Shown here piece after piece: positions 1 through 13,900 of a stretch of DNA of 64,000 bases. The DNA is taken from contig JAJGOT010000001.1 of assembly GCA_022457155.1 (NCBI GenBank), positions 3,076,501 through 3,140,500 of the forward strand, read 5' to 3'. The DNA comes from Cladopsammia gracilis (Eukaryota > Cnidaria > Anthozoa > Scleractinia > Dendrophylliidae). How positions within the stretch are numbered: position 1 is the stretch's first letter; each line of letters opens with the position of its first letter. The notes under the pieces were generated by a model. The model saw only the letters and a list, made by a program, of their open reading frames with translations, did not search any database and was not told the DNA's origin. The position numbers and the translations under genes are program-made.

Positions 1-127
1 TCTGGTACGTTTCACTTTGAATGTTTTTAAAGGGACGGTGTCATTGTTGTCCGCTTTTAAAGAACTGTTATTTACGTTGTAGGCCACCATATGTTGATCA
101 AAACGATTTATGTAGATAAAGTAACTA

Positions 128-439
128 CAGTCGAGCCTCGTTAATTGGGACAACAAAGGGACCGACCAAAATGTCCGCATTTTTTGAGGTGTTTGTATTC
201 TCTATTTTTCATTTCCGCATAATACGCTTTGTTTGCTCCCCAAATCATCCTCTTGATGCTCTTGGGAGAACTGCATATTCTCAAGAGTTTATGCAAAATT
301 TGGGAAGCAAAAACAAAGTGTATTATGGAGGATTGGAAAATAGAGAATCATAGAGGCAGGGATTGTATAAGTTTTGGTATCTTCGGGACCAGATAGATTG
401 TCCGTAATTGAAAGGTATCTGTCAGGAGAGGTTCGACTG
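128..439. mobile_element. Tc1/mariner-type MITE, TA target site
   Basis: Terminal inverted repeats begin CAGTCGAGCCTC (128) and end GAGGTTCGACTG (439). A TA lies directly outside each end (126-127, 440-441). At 312 bp with no ORF it is non-autonomous. It lies in what is probably an intron of the ZZEF1-like gene, upstream of the first visible exon. Confidence 0.7.
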
Positions 440-546
440 TATTTCAAGAAATAAATTTGACAAAAACCAATGCCCTTTGGCGCTATATCTTACATGCATT
501 AATAATTGATCCTTCAGGCTAACCATCAGCCTCATTTCCAGGGGCC

Positions 547-629
547 AAAACTCAATGTCGGACGTAACTGCTAACATCTGTCGTTGAAATTGTGAGTTTG
601 ACTGGGGTGAACGTCCGACGTTGAGTTTT
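547..629. repeat. short inverted repeat
   Basis: Arms AAAACTCAATGTCGGACGT (547-565) and its near-complement (611-629) flank a 45-nt loop. It may be a small foldback element; no target duplication was found. The rest of 640-1280 shows nothing I can name. Confidence 0.45.
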
Positions 630-1280
630 ATGAAACTGGTCCCAAGGTCCTTTCTCTTCAGTGCGTCATCATTCCTCTCTCGATGATGACGTGAAGGGAG
701 AGGGTCCCGGGAACGAGGTTGGCCAACAATGCATGTAAGTTCAATTCAGCACTCGCGACTGTAATACGTGCCAATCGTCCTTGAAATTAAGCCATCCGTA
801 CCGTGTTTGCAGCATATAATGCTGATGTGAGGTTAAATCATTTGCAGTTGTTGTTATTTTAGCATCGTTAATGAATGGGAAAAATTTGGCAAGAATAGGG
901 TGACATGTCTCTTAAATATTTCCACTGTTTACTTTGGAAGAGACGCATGCACAAGTCGGCATAGAAATGACTTTTTGTAACTTGTGAACAACTTGTAAAT
1001 CCAGCACTGGGGAACCTGTTTGGCCAGTTAACGCAAGTCTGTACGCAACTTGTCAAATTCTAAACTTGTCGCATCAACTGACATTTCCGGTTTTGGTAGG
1101 GCCTTGAACTTTCTCTGCTCTGTAACAAAAAAAAAATTATCGATGGTTTTGTAAAAAGTATAGAACGACTGGGCACGATGTCGGGCTGGCTGAATAACCC
1201 AACACGCGGGTGAAGTCCACATGTATACGAGTTTCTATAAGCATCATATCTCGTCTCTTATTTATTTTCTTTTTTGATAG

Positions 1281-4200
1281 TGTTCAACGCAGATTACCTG
1301 CGCACTGCTGGCCATCTACACATGGAGTGCCTTAGTTTGGTCACCAAATGCTTAAGCCACGCCTCCTTTAAGCCAGACAAAGGTAAGTGCTTCTATTGTT
1401 AGAAGAAAGAAGTATTGGACGTTGAAATATCCCGCTTTGAAGGCAAAATGTCAATTTTAAGAAGCAACGATTGACGCCCTGTTATCGTTAAGGATTTACA
1501 GTAACTGTAATGTATCTCCACAGCTGAAAGTGGAACAGACAGTGCGGAGTCCTCTGGGGAGGCACTTACCTCGACTGGCTCTCCTCCTGAGACAATTCCA
1601 GAGGGGGAAGGAGAGACAATTCCAGAGGGGGAAGGAGAGGGGGAGATCTCAGAAAGCACAGCAGGGGCTTCAGCGGCACCGAAGAAAGAAGAGAGCGTCT
1701 CCAAAGAAACCAATCAAGAGTCTCAAGACCCTAAGGAGACGCCAGCAGCAGAGGTGAAGACGTCCGAAGCCAGCACATCTCAGGAGGACAAACTAACAAC
1801 AGAAGGTGATAAACCAAGTGAAAGTGTTGTGAGAAGCGAAGAACCTTCAGCTGAAACAAAAGATTCGTCGTCTGAGGAAAAACTCGATGGAGCTGCGCCG
1901 CAGGCAAGGACAGAAATACGCAGTCCAGAGAACTTTGGAAAGCTGTTTTCCCCTGCAGCCCAAGAAAGACTTTTAGGACTACTTGGAGCGATTCTTCCAC
2001 AAGATTCAAAGGTAATATACTCCCACATGTCATGGAAAAAGTTCATAACATTTTAGAACTGATTTTTGTAACTTTGACAAAACACGGAGTGTACAACAAT
2101 CACTGGTCCTTAAAAAACAATTAATTCACATTCAAACGTCTCAAATGTCCATTCCAGAATATTACTCTTTGCGTTAAACGCGAATTGATGGTCACAAGTG
2201 TAAGTGATTTTCATCGATATTCGATATTATATTGGTATCTATTATTATGTAATATATCAAACATGAGACACAGTGTTTTATCACAAGATCAAACACTTAG
2301 AATAGAGTTGAAAATACGACGCGCAGCGGAGTATTTTTGACGAACTTCGAGGTGTTTGATCTTGTGATAAAATACTGTGTCGAATGTTTCATATTATTTC
2401 TCAAACAAAATGATTTTAGAAGGAGAAATTAAGGATGCATAAATGAGGAGTGTTTCATCTGATTTCCAAACACTCATTAAACATTAATTTCCTTTGTATT
2501 TTCTTCGTGAATTATTATAATAATACCAATAATATTAACTGTTTATTCACAAATGAAACGTGAAAAGGAGATAAAGGTGGTTATCCCTTTCTAGTTTATC
2601 TCCCTCACTAGACTTGTAAAAACACGAGTAAACAAAAAATATATATACATCAAAAGGTCCAGGGGAGGGGATGGTCCAAAAGTTTCATATTCACGAGTTG
2701 GCCCATAGGAGCGTTTGATCATTATTCGAGGGTTCTGCCACATTAGACATGACAACCTTTGATACTTTTAGCATAACGGTTTCTTTTCTGTTTCACTGTA
2801 GCTCTCTCACTGGTCATCCTATTGTACCGGAATTGAAGAATTTTTATCCGACAAATTCCTACCTGCTTTGTTCAAGATTATCAGGTGCGAGCAATTGTTC
2901 ATTCAGTGTGCACTTGTTATAGTGGTGTAACGATTAATCGAATTCTCGATTAATCGCGATTATGATCATTCGGTTCGATTCACGATTCTTTGCTTCCACG
3001 TTTCGATTTTGGTTCGATTTTTGCATACCTTTTCCAGGGTGCCCTCAATGAGTTATTATATTGTGAAATCAGAATTCAGAACTCTTTAAGATCTGCGTTT
3101 CTGATTGACGAGCAAAGGCGTTTGCAGTTCGTGCACCATTTTGTGTTGCCTGGTAAAATTGCTGCCTTTCTACCACTCCTTGAGAATTTTCAAATAAGGC
3201 AAACCATGTGCAACACGCTCATTGTCACGTTCTCATTGCGACGAACGACCAAGCAATCGTGATTCTGCCTGCATCTTTTAGATCAGCTGTGTGGAAATGT
3301 TATGGTTTTCCGGCTAAAGACGGTACAACAGATAAGTCTAAAACTATCTGCAAGAAACATTTGAATCGAATCGAAACATTTCGAATCGAGATATTCGAAA
3401 TCGAAAGGCAATAATCGAAATCGAATCGAATCTCAAGGAATATGAATCGTTACACTCCTAACTTGTTACTTCGAGCTACGAGCAAAGACATGTACTGACG
3501 CTTTCTTGCTTGTTTTAATCAGAGATGGAAATGTTGACGACAACACGAAGAGCCTTGCTCTTGGAATTCTCGGCAAATTTCTCCAGTGCACTTGCCCTGA
3601 TGTAAGTGTCATGCCTTTTTTTATTTTTTCAATGTTGTCTTTTCCTGCATTGTATTTGCTTTTTGCTTTTTGCATGTCTGTTTGTCTTCTTAATACGTAT
3701 GCGTGAAGACTCTGCTCTAAGAATAATCATAAGGAGCCTTAAGGAAGGCCAACTACGAAATTTAGAGTGCCCAGCAGTTAAGCTTTATGCAAATTGAATG
3801 TTTTCTTGTCGCCTAAAGACAAAAGCGGCTACAGGCACTGCATAGGGAACCCACGCGTTTATCAAGAATGATCATAGAATAAAGTTACAAATGGACTTAC
3901 GTGATGTAGTGTTTCATTCCAAATGTGCCGTTACATTTGTGCTGTTGAATAACCGGTGTTGAATAACTGAAATCAGTTTCTGCCGGGATTTTTAGCAGCT
4001 ACAACGGTCCGATCAAATCCGTCGAAACGATCGTGTCTGTACTGAATTTTTTGAATGGTCTCGCATTTCACCGTCCGTTATTAAATTTTAACTTGTCAGC
4101 CGTCATGCGGGATGGTTTCGTATTTCGGCGTCTAAACCGTTAAAAATTTAAACTCTTAATTTAATTTATAACAAACGGTTACGTGATATGTGCTGACAAG

Positions 4201-5895
4201 TTAAAATTTAATAACAGACGGTGAAATGCGAGACCATTCAAAAAATTACAGACACAATTTGATCGGACCGTTGAAGCTGCTAAAAATCCCGGCAGAAACT
4301 GATTTCAGTTATTCAACACCGGTTATTCAACAGCACAAAAGTACGTAAGTCCATTTGTAACTTTATTCTATGATCATTCTTGATAAACGCGTGGGTTCCC
4401 TATGGGCACTGCTAGAGCACAGCCCTGGTGCATGCTTACTTGTTTGTCAGCTTATTTGTCTGTTTGTTTTGCTGCTGTTTGTTTGACGGCTTTTACTCGT
4501 AGTTATAATTGCTTAGTTTAGGTTATGTCAACCTTACTCAGGACGTCGTGTATTGTTTTTCCATGAATTTGATTAATGCAACTTGCAATAAAACCAAAAT
4601 GCTTGTTTTTAGCCAAGTTCTGAGGTCGGTGCACACGGGGAGACTAGTCGCGACGACTGGTCAGTCGCTGCAACCAGTCTCTTCGTGTATACAACTACAG
4701 GCGACTTGGTCGCCGAGTCTAGTCGCCTTGCGTGCGCCGACCGTTAGTGTAGTTAGTTGCATTTCAATGAATGATTGGCTGTACATCGTGAAATTATTTT
4801 CAGCTTTCCGATCGCGGTGTTGCCCCGTACTATACATCACCCGTTAAAACAGAGAGCGAGAGCAGCAGTGAAGAGAAATCATCTGGCAAGGCAACTGTTG
4901 AGTTTCTTTTTCAACTTGGAGCAGAATACCTGGCCAGGTTTGTAACTCTGAAACTGGATGGCATAGAAGTTGTCCTAAGTGTCAGTGCGCAGACGCAGTT
5001 GTCAGCCCTTATAGTACCTTTTAGCAGTATTAAAATGCTGCAAGCGTAGATACCCTTGAACCAGTGTGGGACAGTCTCCCAGCTGACTTATCGTGTTTAC
5101 ATAACATTACCAGGAGCTTGCTTTAAGCTTGGTCGATTTTCTTAAAATGGGAAGAAAGAAAATTGCCAAAAGTGATGGAAGTAAAGAAATATAGAATAAA
5201 GAGACGAAATCATGAGCCGAAGGCGAGTGATTTACCAGCTTTTCGAGTGCTCTTCCAACAGCCCAAGTGGTTTATTGCACCGATAAACCACAGAGATATG
5301 TTGTATATTGCTGAATATAACTAGCAGTAATCGGGATTATGGAGACGCGTTGGAAGGTTTCCGGCGGAAATGAGCCCTTGAAAAAAGCAATTGGGGCGGC
5401 CATTTGGAAGATCGGACACCAAAAAATCTCAAATTTTTCTGCATGCAAGGCACAGGGAAACCAACACGAAATTAGGATTGCCTTCTTTGAACGCGATAAC
5501 TTCATTTTCCATGCGGTTTACTGGTATCAGTCAAAAGCTATGGACCAATCAGATCACTCGCAATATCTTTAGTTATTGTATAATTATGCGCAGTATAATG
5601 ACTGTTCTGTGTTACAGATCCGATCTGACGGCGTCTTCTGGCATGGCGTCCACTCTACAGCAGCTGGCCTCCTCGTCTCAGTGGCAGCCCAGTATAGCCG
5701 ATCACGTGGGACTCTGTCTCGAGCGCTTGGCTCAGCCTGCTGAGGTACTATTACTTTGTCTTTGTTACTGTTATCATTTCATAACTTCAAGTGGTAGGAA
5801 TTAAGGGACAATCTCCCGGCTGAAATATCGTGTTTTCATGACTAGGCCAGGAGCTTGCTTGAAGCTCGCTTGTGATGAACGCAAAGAAATATGAA

Positions 5896-5926
<31 letters not shown>

Positions 5927-7945
5927 AAAGACAAAAATTTTTCAAGGTCAGGGAAAAGTCAGGGAATTTTGCAAAAGGTCAGGGAAAATCTTAGTTCTTG
6001 TCAAAGTCAGTGAAAAGTCAGCGAATTTTGTTTGAATTTTGGTGAAGTCAAATGCCATGCGTTCAAAATCCCGTGAAAAACGTAAAGAGATCTAAAATGA
6101 AGAGAAGAATATTGATGGTCTGCAAAAGAAGCTGAAGCAAATGTAATAGTGGATGTGGCTTATTTGATAATTCGCCTAATGCAAAGTCAGTGAAAATTGT
6201 TTTGAGGTCAGTGAAAAGTCAGGGAACTTTTTATGTTCTAATGAGTGGCAACCCTGATGAACTTAAAAGATAAATAACGACTAAAAAAACTCAAAATGCC
6301 ACCAGAATAAAATCTTTGATTTCTTGACCGCCTGTCATGAAATCAAATTTGATGAACTGTAATCCACTTCCAGCCTTGTAATACTACACTTTTTCTCCAA
6401 ACCGCTGCTTCTGTTTTGCTCTGTAGAATCTTTTTATGCAATTTAATTAGTTGTATATGTGGTGGTAATTGGCGATGTATCATGGAAATTAAGTGAACAC
6501 AATTTTGTATTTCGTTGGGATAATGTCCCTCTAAGGTATTGCACATTAATTTTCGTAATTTTCGTTCCATGTGCAGTACCTTAGTTAATCCGTTGACGCC
6601 TTATAGGCCTTTATCACGCGGCGGCCATGTTGACTCCTCGGAGAATAAAATGCTTTGTTTTTCCCCGCCCAACCTCGTTTTCAACTTTTTCACTGCGAGG
6701 CTGGGCGGCGTAAATCTTTTGTTTTTAGACAAAATGGCGGGGCGTGATAAAGGCCTATAGTGGCCTGCAGTAAAAAACCGTTATGTGGGAAGTAGATACA
6801 GTTCGTTAGAAGTACAACATAATTAACAGCACCACACTGGAAAGCACACCCTGTACGGCTTAGTAGCTTTCATTTATATGTTTATAAATAGTAATTTTTA
6901 AAAAAGATCACGATGTTTTTAATTTGTAAGATCATGATTTTAGTAGGTTCAAATCTAGGAGTGACAGGGTAACACAACTGTTTATACGCGACAGCCCACA
7001 GCTGAATAAGATCTATACCTGGTTATGTTTTCTTGTAGAATGTGGACTTGAGTGCAGTTTTTGGCCTACTTGTCTTCGCACGATTTCCTGATGTAAGTAT
7101 TCTCTGGGAATATCGAGCCCTTTTTTCTGCTGTCGTTAACCACCTTGTTCTTCACCTTATTCTTCAGATTGTCACTCAAAGACTATATATTTCATGAATT
7201 CCTCCGCAGATTGCTAGTTAGCCTACACAATCTCTCCACACGTATCGCTTTTGTTTTCAGGTTGTTCGCATGGGTTCCGTGACAGAAATGAAGGATATCA
7301 GTGGAGAGAAGCGGAAAGCTGTGGTGTTTAAACATATCCCCGACAAAGGATCTGTCACTGTTGTTGATGTAAAGTCACGCAAGAGAAAAACGGTTAGCGT
7401 TACCTTTCTCTTTTTCTCTGTAAAAGTGCTTTGTCACGCACAAAAGTTCTCTTTCGGCGCACTTTCTTGAAAACTTAAGGCGTGCTTTCGCAACGTATTT
7501 CTCCGGTAAATTCAAACCTTCATTGGTGTGATTTATACACTGTTTTGTACATGTTTAGAGTAGTTTTCATTTGAGTGTCGTAAAACCAAAACCAAAGTAA
7601 TTACTCTGACCAATCACAGCAGTCGTAAACAATCCAATGAACCAATCAGAGCTCGAAGCAATTACATGTCGGCGGCGCCAAGCGCGGGAAAACGCGTGCG
7701 AGCAAGTCACGATTGGTTTTGGTTTTACTTCTGATTGGTCGAGAAAGTGGCACGAGATTTTTTAGCCAATCACAAAGCGTAGCAATGCAGAACCAAAGCA
7801 ATTGTGTAATTACTTTCGACACTCAATTGAAAACAAAATTCACTGTTTCCCTCGGAACTAGTCATTAAGTGTTTATTATTAACTCAATTGATAACAATAA
7901 TAATAGTAATTTACATGCTTATATTGCGCATATTCCATGCAAATG

Positions 7946-7996
<51 letters not shown>

Positions 7997-10900
7997 TGTT
8001 TCTTATTATTATTATTTAAATAATTTTTTTATCGAAAAAAATGTATATATAGAAATGTAATTCTTTTTAACTTTCATTCATTTTCAAGTGTCAATTTATA
8101 GTTATTGTAAATTATTATTATTTATAATAATAATAATAATAATAATAATAATTAATTATTATTATTATTATTATTATTATTATAAAATAATAACAAATAA
8201 CTTTATTCACAATTTAAAAAATATCTTAATTACAAAAAATAAAAATAGAAATAATTGATAATAAAAATCTCTAGCGTGTGCAAAATTCAAAAAGCTAGTA
8301 GTATAAATAAGGTCTGTGGGCTTGATGTCGTTCCAAATTCTCATAACCAGCGTTTGGTAATCAGTTAGCATGCGTGTGTTGTTGCTAAGCAACACAAATT
8401 TATCTTAATTGACAGGTCAAGGAACACCAGTTGGAAGAATCTTCATCGCTGAGTGAAGCCTTCAAGACGTCAAGATTCTCTGTTCTACTCGATATTGTCG
8501 TAAAGATTCTGAAACTTTTAAAAGATAGTAAGTTTCTACACAAAAAATTAACCCATACACTGAAACACTCTTGTATTGAGCGCTTAGTCTACCTTACTTG
8601 GTCTCCTACAAAACGGCTGCGTCACGCAACACTCCTTCAGGAGAATTAAAAAAATTCATGCTCAGCAATCAACACAAAGAAAAGAAGAAAAAGAAGAATA
8701 CTTTGCGCAAAAAAAAAAAATCCTGCACAGCCAGTAGAGGGGAGAAAATCATGCGACCTGAAAAGTCTACATGTATTTGTTACAAATACTGATTGGTTCT
8801 GCGTCTGTTGTTATTGATCAGAGTAATTACTTTGGTTTTGGTTTTACAACACTCAACAGAAAAATGCTCTGGAAACTTCAGCAATGCTGTCCTTACTGAC
8901 ACCTCTGTATAAATTGCATTGAAAAAAAATTATACATTGATGATATAATACGACGCTTCTATAATGTTGACACTTTTTCGAATGTAGTTGCGAGTGTTTG
9001 CATTTAGTCACTTGGTCGCTCGCAGTGGTAAAACGAGAGAGATGGATTTCTCAGGGGCGTAGCTAGGATTTTTTAAAGGGGGGTTCACGCTGTGTCACAA
9101 CCAAGGTACTTACCAGATTGTCATGCCGACACCCACGCTGTGATTTACTAAAATTATCTCACAAAAGGGGGTTCACGGGCACCCAACGACACCCCTCCCC
9201 CCTCTTCCCTCCGCCCTCCCCCCTCTTCCCTCCCCCCCTCCCCCCTCTTCCCTCCCCCCTCCCCCCTCTTCCCTCCCCCCTCCCCCACTCCCCCCAAGCT
9301 ACGCCCCTGTTTCTTACACGGAAATTCCCTGTCTTGTTTAAATCTTAGGATAGTTTCTTCATGTTACAATGACTGTTATTTAAAGCATTGATTTTGATTT
9401 GTTTTATTATTCGTTTACTTGTACCAGATAAAACCGTTCCAGTTGAGAGAATGTGGGTTCTTTATTTAGCATTGAAGGGGCTGCTTGGAAATATAAAGGT
9501 ACCGTACAGAGCTCTGCCTTCAGTTAAGTCGTTTTGCCACAGAAAAAAGTCGCTAAACTGAAAAGAGGAAACAACAACAATAGATTGGATCGACAGAAAG
9601 ACACAAATGAATAGATGTAGGTTGAAAACTCATGCTATGATCAAGGTTGTTGTTTGTTTGTTTTTCTTTTAGGCAAATCCCAGTTTAAATTCAGAACTGG
9701 TATCCAGTGGTATTGTTTCATTGCTGGTCAACATCGCTTGCCGCGGAACTGCATTTAGTGGGCAGTGGATTTTACGTGACTTGGAGGTGAGTGGAACTAT
9801 GGATTTTATGAAGCGAACAAATCGGGTTCGGATTTTTTTACCTTTTGTTACTCTAAAGCGTAAAATAAGTATATTCCTTCTTTTACTCTAAAGCGTGAAA
9901 TTAGGTTGACTTCGTGAATTTTTTAAGAAAAGTCAGATTGAGATATGAAAACGAGTGTTGACCAACTCGGAATGACATAGGGAGGTTGCGTGTGAGACAT
10001 GGATTGCAAGACTAGATAGGAAGGAATGTCGCTCAGTGCCGTTTCTCATGTGCAGCTAGACAACCAGATACCCTAACTCAGTCTCACCCCTCATTCAGTG
10101 TGCTGATAGAACATCATTTCTCGTCTGTTTTACAAGCTCAGGCGGTGAGAAAACCATTGTTATTATAATTGAATATGACGATTTTTCGTGACTGAAACTC
10201 TTACTGCTTTTATGATCGTTAACAACAGGTGCTGTCGCTAAAACTCTACAAATCAGTGCAAACATCCTCGTCGACTGCCGATAAACCCGCTGTCAAAGAA
10301 GACAGCAAAGCTGCAGTGGAAACTACTCAGGAGTCCGGTGCCTCGGCTACTGCTGCTACCGCTGCTACCGCTGCACCTGCAGAAGCGGATCCGGTAGTGG
10401 AAGAGGATGAAGGCGGCCATGACCCGTTTGAGGGGCTTGACGATATCACCAAGACGTGCTTTGAGGTTGGTGCAGGCTTTTAGCCAGAAATTGAAAAGTG
10501 GGCGTCCTGAAGATATTTCCCATCATAAATGTTTAAAGTATTAGGTGCAATTTTCATGAATTTCTTCAAAAAGTGGGCGTCCTGTGGACGCCTGGACACC
10601 CAGCTGGCTAAAAGCTTGGGTTGGTGCAAGATTCACTTGTGATATGTTAATTTGATGCGTCCTATTGCGAATACGAGTGTTATTTTTGTCAAGCTCCAAA
10701 AAGTGACTAGGGTACTTGAACTGCTGTGGTTGCGATAGCTAGCTGATTTTTGTTGCGTTTTTAACAGACAATACACGAGGCGATGCCGAATATTCCGCTG
10801 TCAGTTCTGAGAGCCATTTTTGAGAGTGTGGGACAAGATCAAAGTAAACTGTTAGTGGAAGTACAGAGAGGGTGAGTAGCCTTCATTGTAGTTACTAAAA

Positions 10901-13900
10901 AATATTCGCGATCAGACATGTTACAGCCAATGATGCAGTGAACAGTGCGTCCTCCAACACCATGTAACTGAACGAAAGCTCGGTCACGAAGGTCAAACGT
11001 TTCGTCCGCACGGGAATCAAAGTTCGCCTGTAAATCTACATATAACCTTCGAACAAAGGAATGACCTAAAATAAGGGCTGTGGGAGGCGAAGCCATATTA
11101 TACCAGCGAATTAGCCCACCGAGTACGACCGAAACCACGTGCGAAATCAACCCACCGAAATACAGAACTTATTAAGATCAGAAATGTCCCCGAAAATTGT
11201 AAAAGCGAAGCAGGGGATACAACAAACGACCGAAATTAATCGATCGATAAATTCGGAGGGCAATCGAGTCGCGTACAACGCAAATTATTTAGGCTTACCT
11301 CGCAATAACCAAAGCAGGTCTTGACATCAAGCTGACCCGAGATGAATGACACACATGTGTCTTTTAGGATTGCATGACAAGCAAATATTCTTAGAGGGGG
11401 AATGCACATATACTCATTTGGGTTCTCCCCCGAACCAGTCCCTCTCATAACAAAACTAAAACATAACAAGCCGAGGAAAGACATAAACATTCTATTTGCG
11501 AGCAAATATTTTATTTGAACTTTCTTTGCTAACCAGTCACATATGGAAATTAATTCAGTGGCAGCGAGGACCATGGCTAGAACCGTCTGTATCTCGCATT
11601 GTTGTTAAGAACAATAGAACACCAATAGGCCACTTCGAAAAATACCATAATACTCTTTAAAGTGCAGGTTTGGGTGGTGCTTGATGTAAGCCTGATTTTT
11701 CCAATTTCTTTTGTTTTCAGTACGAACTGCACGTGCTATGCTTCAACTTCTTGGCAACAGGCCATTTGCACGATGACGTCATTTGACTACTACTACTAGA
11801 ATCCTTCAGTTTTTTGTTTTGTAGTGCAAATTAGGGCTATTGTTATTTAAACCGCACTGGGATTACAAAATTTAAATAAGAAAGGAAAAACGAAATGAAT
11901 TCTGGTAGTAGTAGTCAAATGACGTCATCGTGCAAATGGCGTATTTGCATACCGTGCAAATTTGTATACGAACACACAAAGCTACGTCCTAGCGTTCCTA
12001 CATGTTCTTTGAATTCCATAGTGCCATTCTAACAGAGGAGACTTGAATAATTACACTCCGGTGAGGCTGAGCCTGCACATAAAAGATTATTATGGTATTT
12101 TTCGAAGTGGCCCATTACCCAAACTTTGTATTTAGACCGTTAATTCTTTCTGTTGGTTAATTTCAGTTTTGATGGCTCAGTTTTTGAAGTAGACGATGAA
12201 ATCAAGGAACAAGCTAAGAAATGGTAAGTTTGTGAACTAACAAAAGCATTTCAGTGCAAAATGTTCACCAACGAATTTAAATAATGTATGCTGAAAGAAA
12301 GAAAAACCAACCTAACTTTTCATCTCATGAAAGCGTGAAGCGTTTAACGAGATATAGTATACGGGGACAGATATGAAAATTTCCACTCGTTCCATTACCT
12401 GTAAACTTTTTTAATTCCCCAGTGTATTACGTGTTAAAAGATAATTGCTGTAATTGAATAAGTAAACTTCTTTTAATTCCCCAGTGTAATTACGTCACCC
12501 AGTTGTCTAGACAGTCTCGTTTCACACACTCTATATACCTAATTCAATAAAGGTTGCTTTGGTAATTGGACTTTGGCATTTGGGCATACGGAACACAGTG
12601 CAATGCTTTGCTTGAGTGACCGCCAAACAATAGCTTCCCAATGCCCAATGCCCAATGACCAAAGCAACCTTTTTTGAATTAGGTGTATTAATGCCACGCT
12701 AAGATGTTTTGGTCCTTTTAAATCTGTTTTACTCTTCAAGTTTTTTTAAAACTCAGTTTAAAAAATTAAAACCGGTCTGAAGACTTAACCTTATGTCGTT
12801 TCGTATTCACGAGATGGCCCTTAAAGCCCTTTTATTTTTCCTTGTATCCTGCAGGGTAGTAACAGATAAGCCTGTTGTTAGCGCGCCATCAGGCGCTGCT
12901 GTGGATATTGGCGTGGTACGCTACACTGCCAAAGAGATATTACCTGCTAATGTGCAAGCCAAACCAGAAGAGGGAGAAATGACTCAGAAGCTGATTCCAA
13001 CACTCAGTGACGCGGAGATTGAAGAGGTTAATTGCGTAAATAATAAATAAATAAAATAATAAATAAATGGAAATTTAAGTGGAAATCCACAAAGTGGCTC
13101 TCAGTAAATTCATGGTTCGTACAATCTTGAAAAAGTCTTGAATTTTAGCAGTCGTCTTGAAAAGTCCTTTAATTTGGTTAAGGTTCTTGAAAAGTACTCG
13201 ATTTCTTTAGTAGGTCTTGAAACGTCCTTGAAATTTAGGACTTTGTGTACGCCCTATCACTTTTCTGATAAATTAAATGATTTTGCTACGAAAAAATTGG
13301 CCACCAGCGACTTTTAAAATCCGAAAATAACTAGCGAAAATGTCGGCATAATACGTGAATGCGTACATGAAGCAAAATTGTAATCTTTGCCTCAATTTCA
13401 TGCACCAAGGATTTCGTAAATAAAACGTAGTCCTTGAAAACTATTTTTTGTCCTTGAAAAGTCCTGGAAAAGTCCTTGAATTTTATTTGTCTGAAGTTGT
13501 ACGAACCATGGTAATAACCTTGCAAATTTAATAATCAGAAAACTATCAAATTTCATTTTGCAAAATATTAAAATGGTGACACTGTATTTTTCGCTTTCCA
13601 CGCACTCAAAAGTGAATAACCTTCAACACTAACAGTATAGTTGATAGTACCACGGTGAAGCACTACTCAATAACTAATCTGAGATCAAGAGAGTTGACTG
13701 CAAAACAGTCCGTATTTTTGCGCGAGTCGGACGAAAAAAGCAGCAGAAAAGAACTGGAGCTATTTTGAATACAGAGCGTGAGACTGGGGAGAGGCTCGTG
13801 CGCGAGGATCGGCGCTTTGCGTCTCCCTAACGAGCTTAAGAGGGGAAAACGACTGTTTTGCAGTCTGTCAAGAGAAAAACACTTCCTGATCGTAGAAAGG

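Noticed and set aside
1..4. Possible exon end with GGTACGT donor at the window edge
   Set aside because: Only four bases are visible; phase cannot be tested.
2990..3414. Two overlapping open frames of 90 and 68 codons
   Set aside because: Both lie inside the hAT-like MITE (2920-3460) and follow its repeats; no protein-like pattern.
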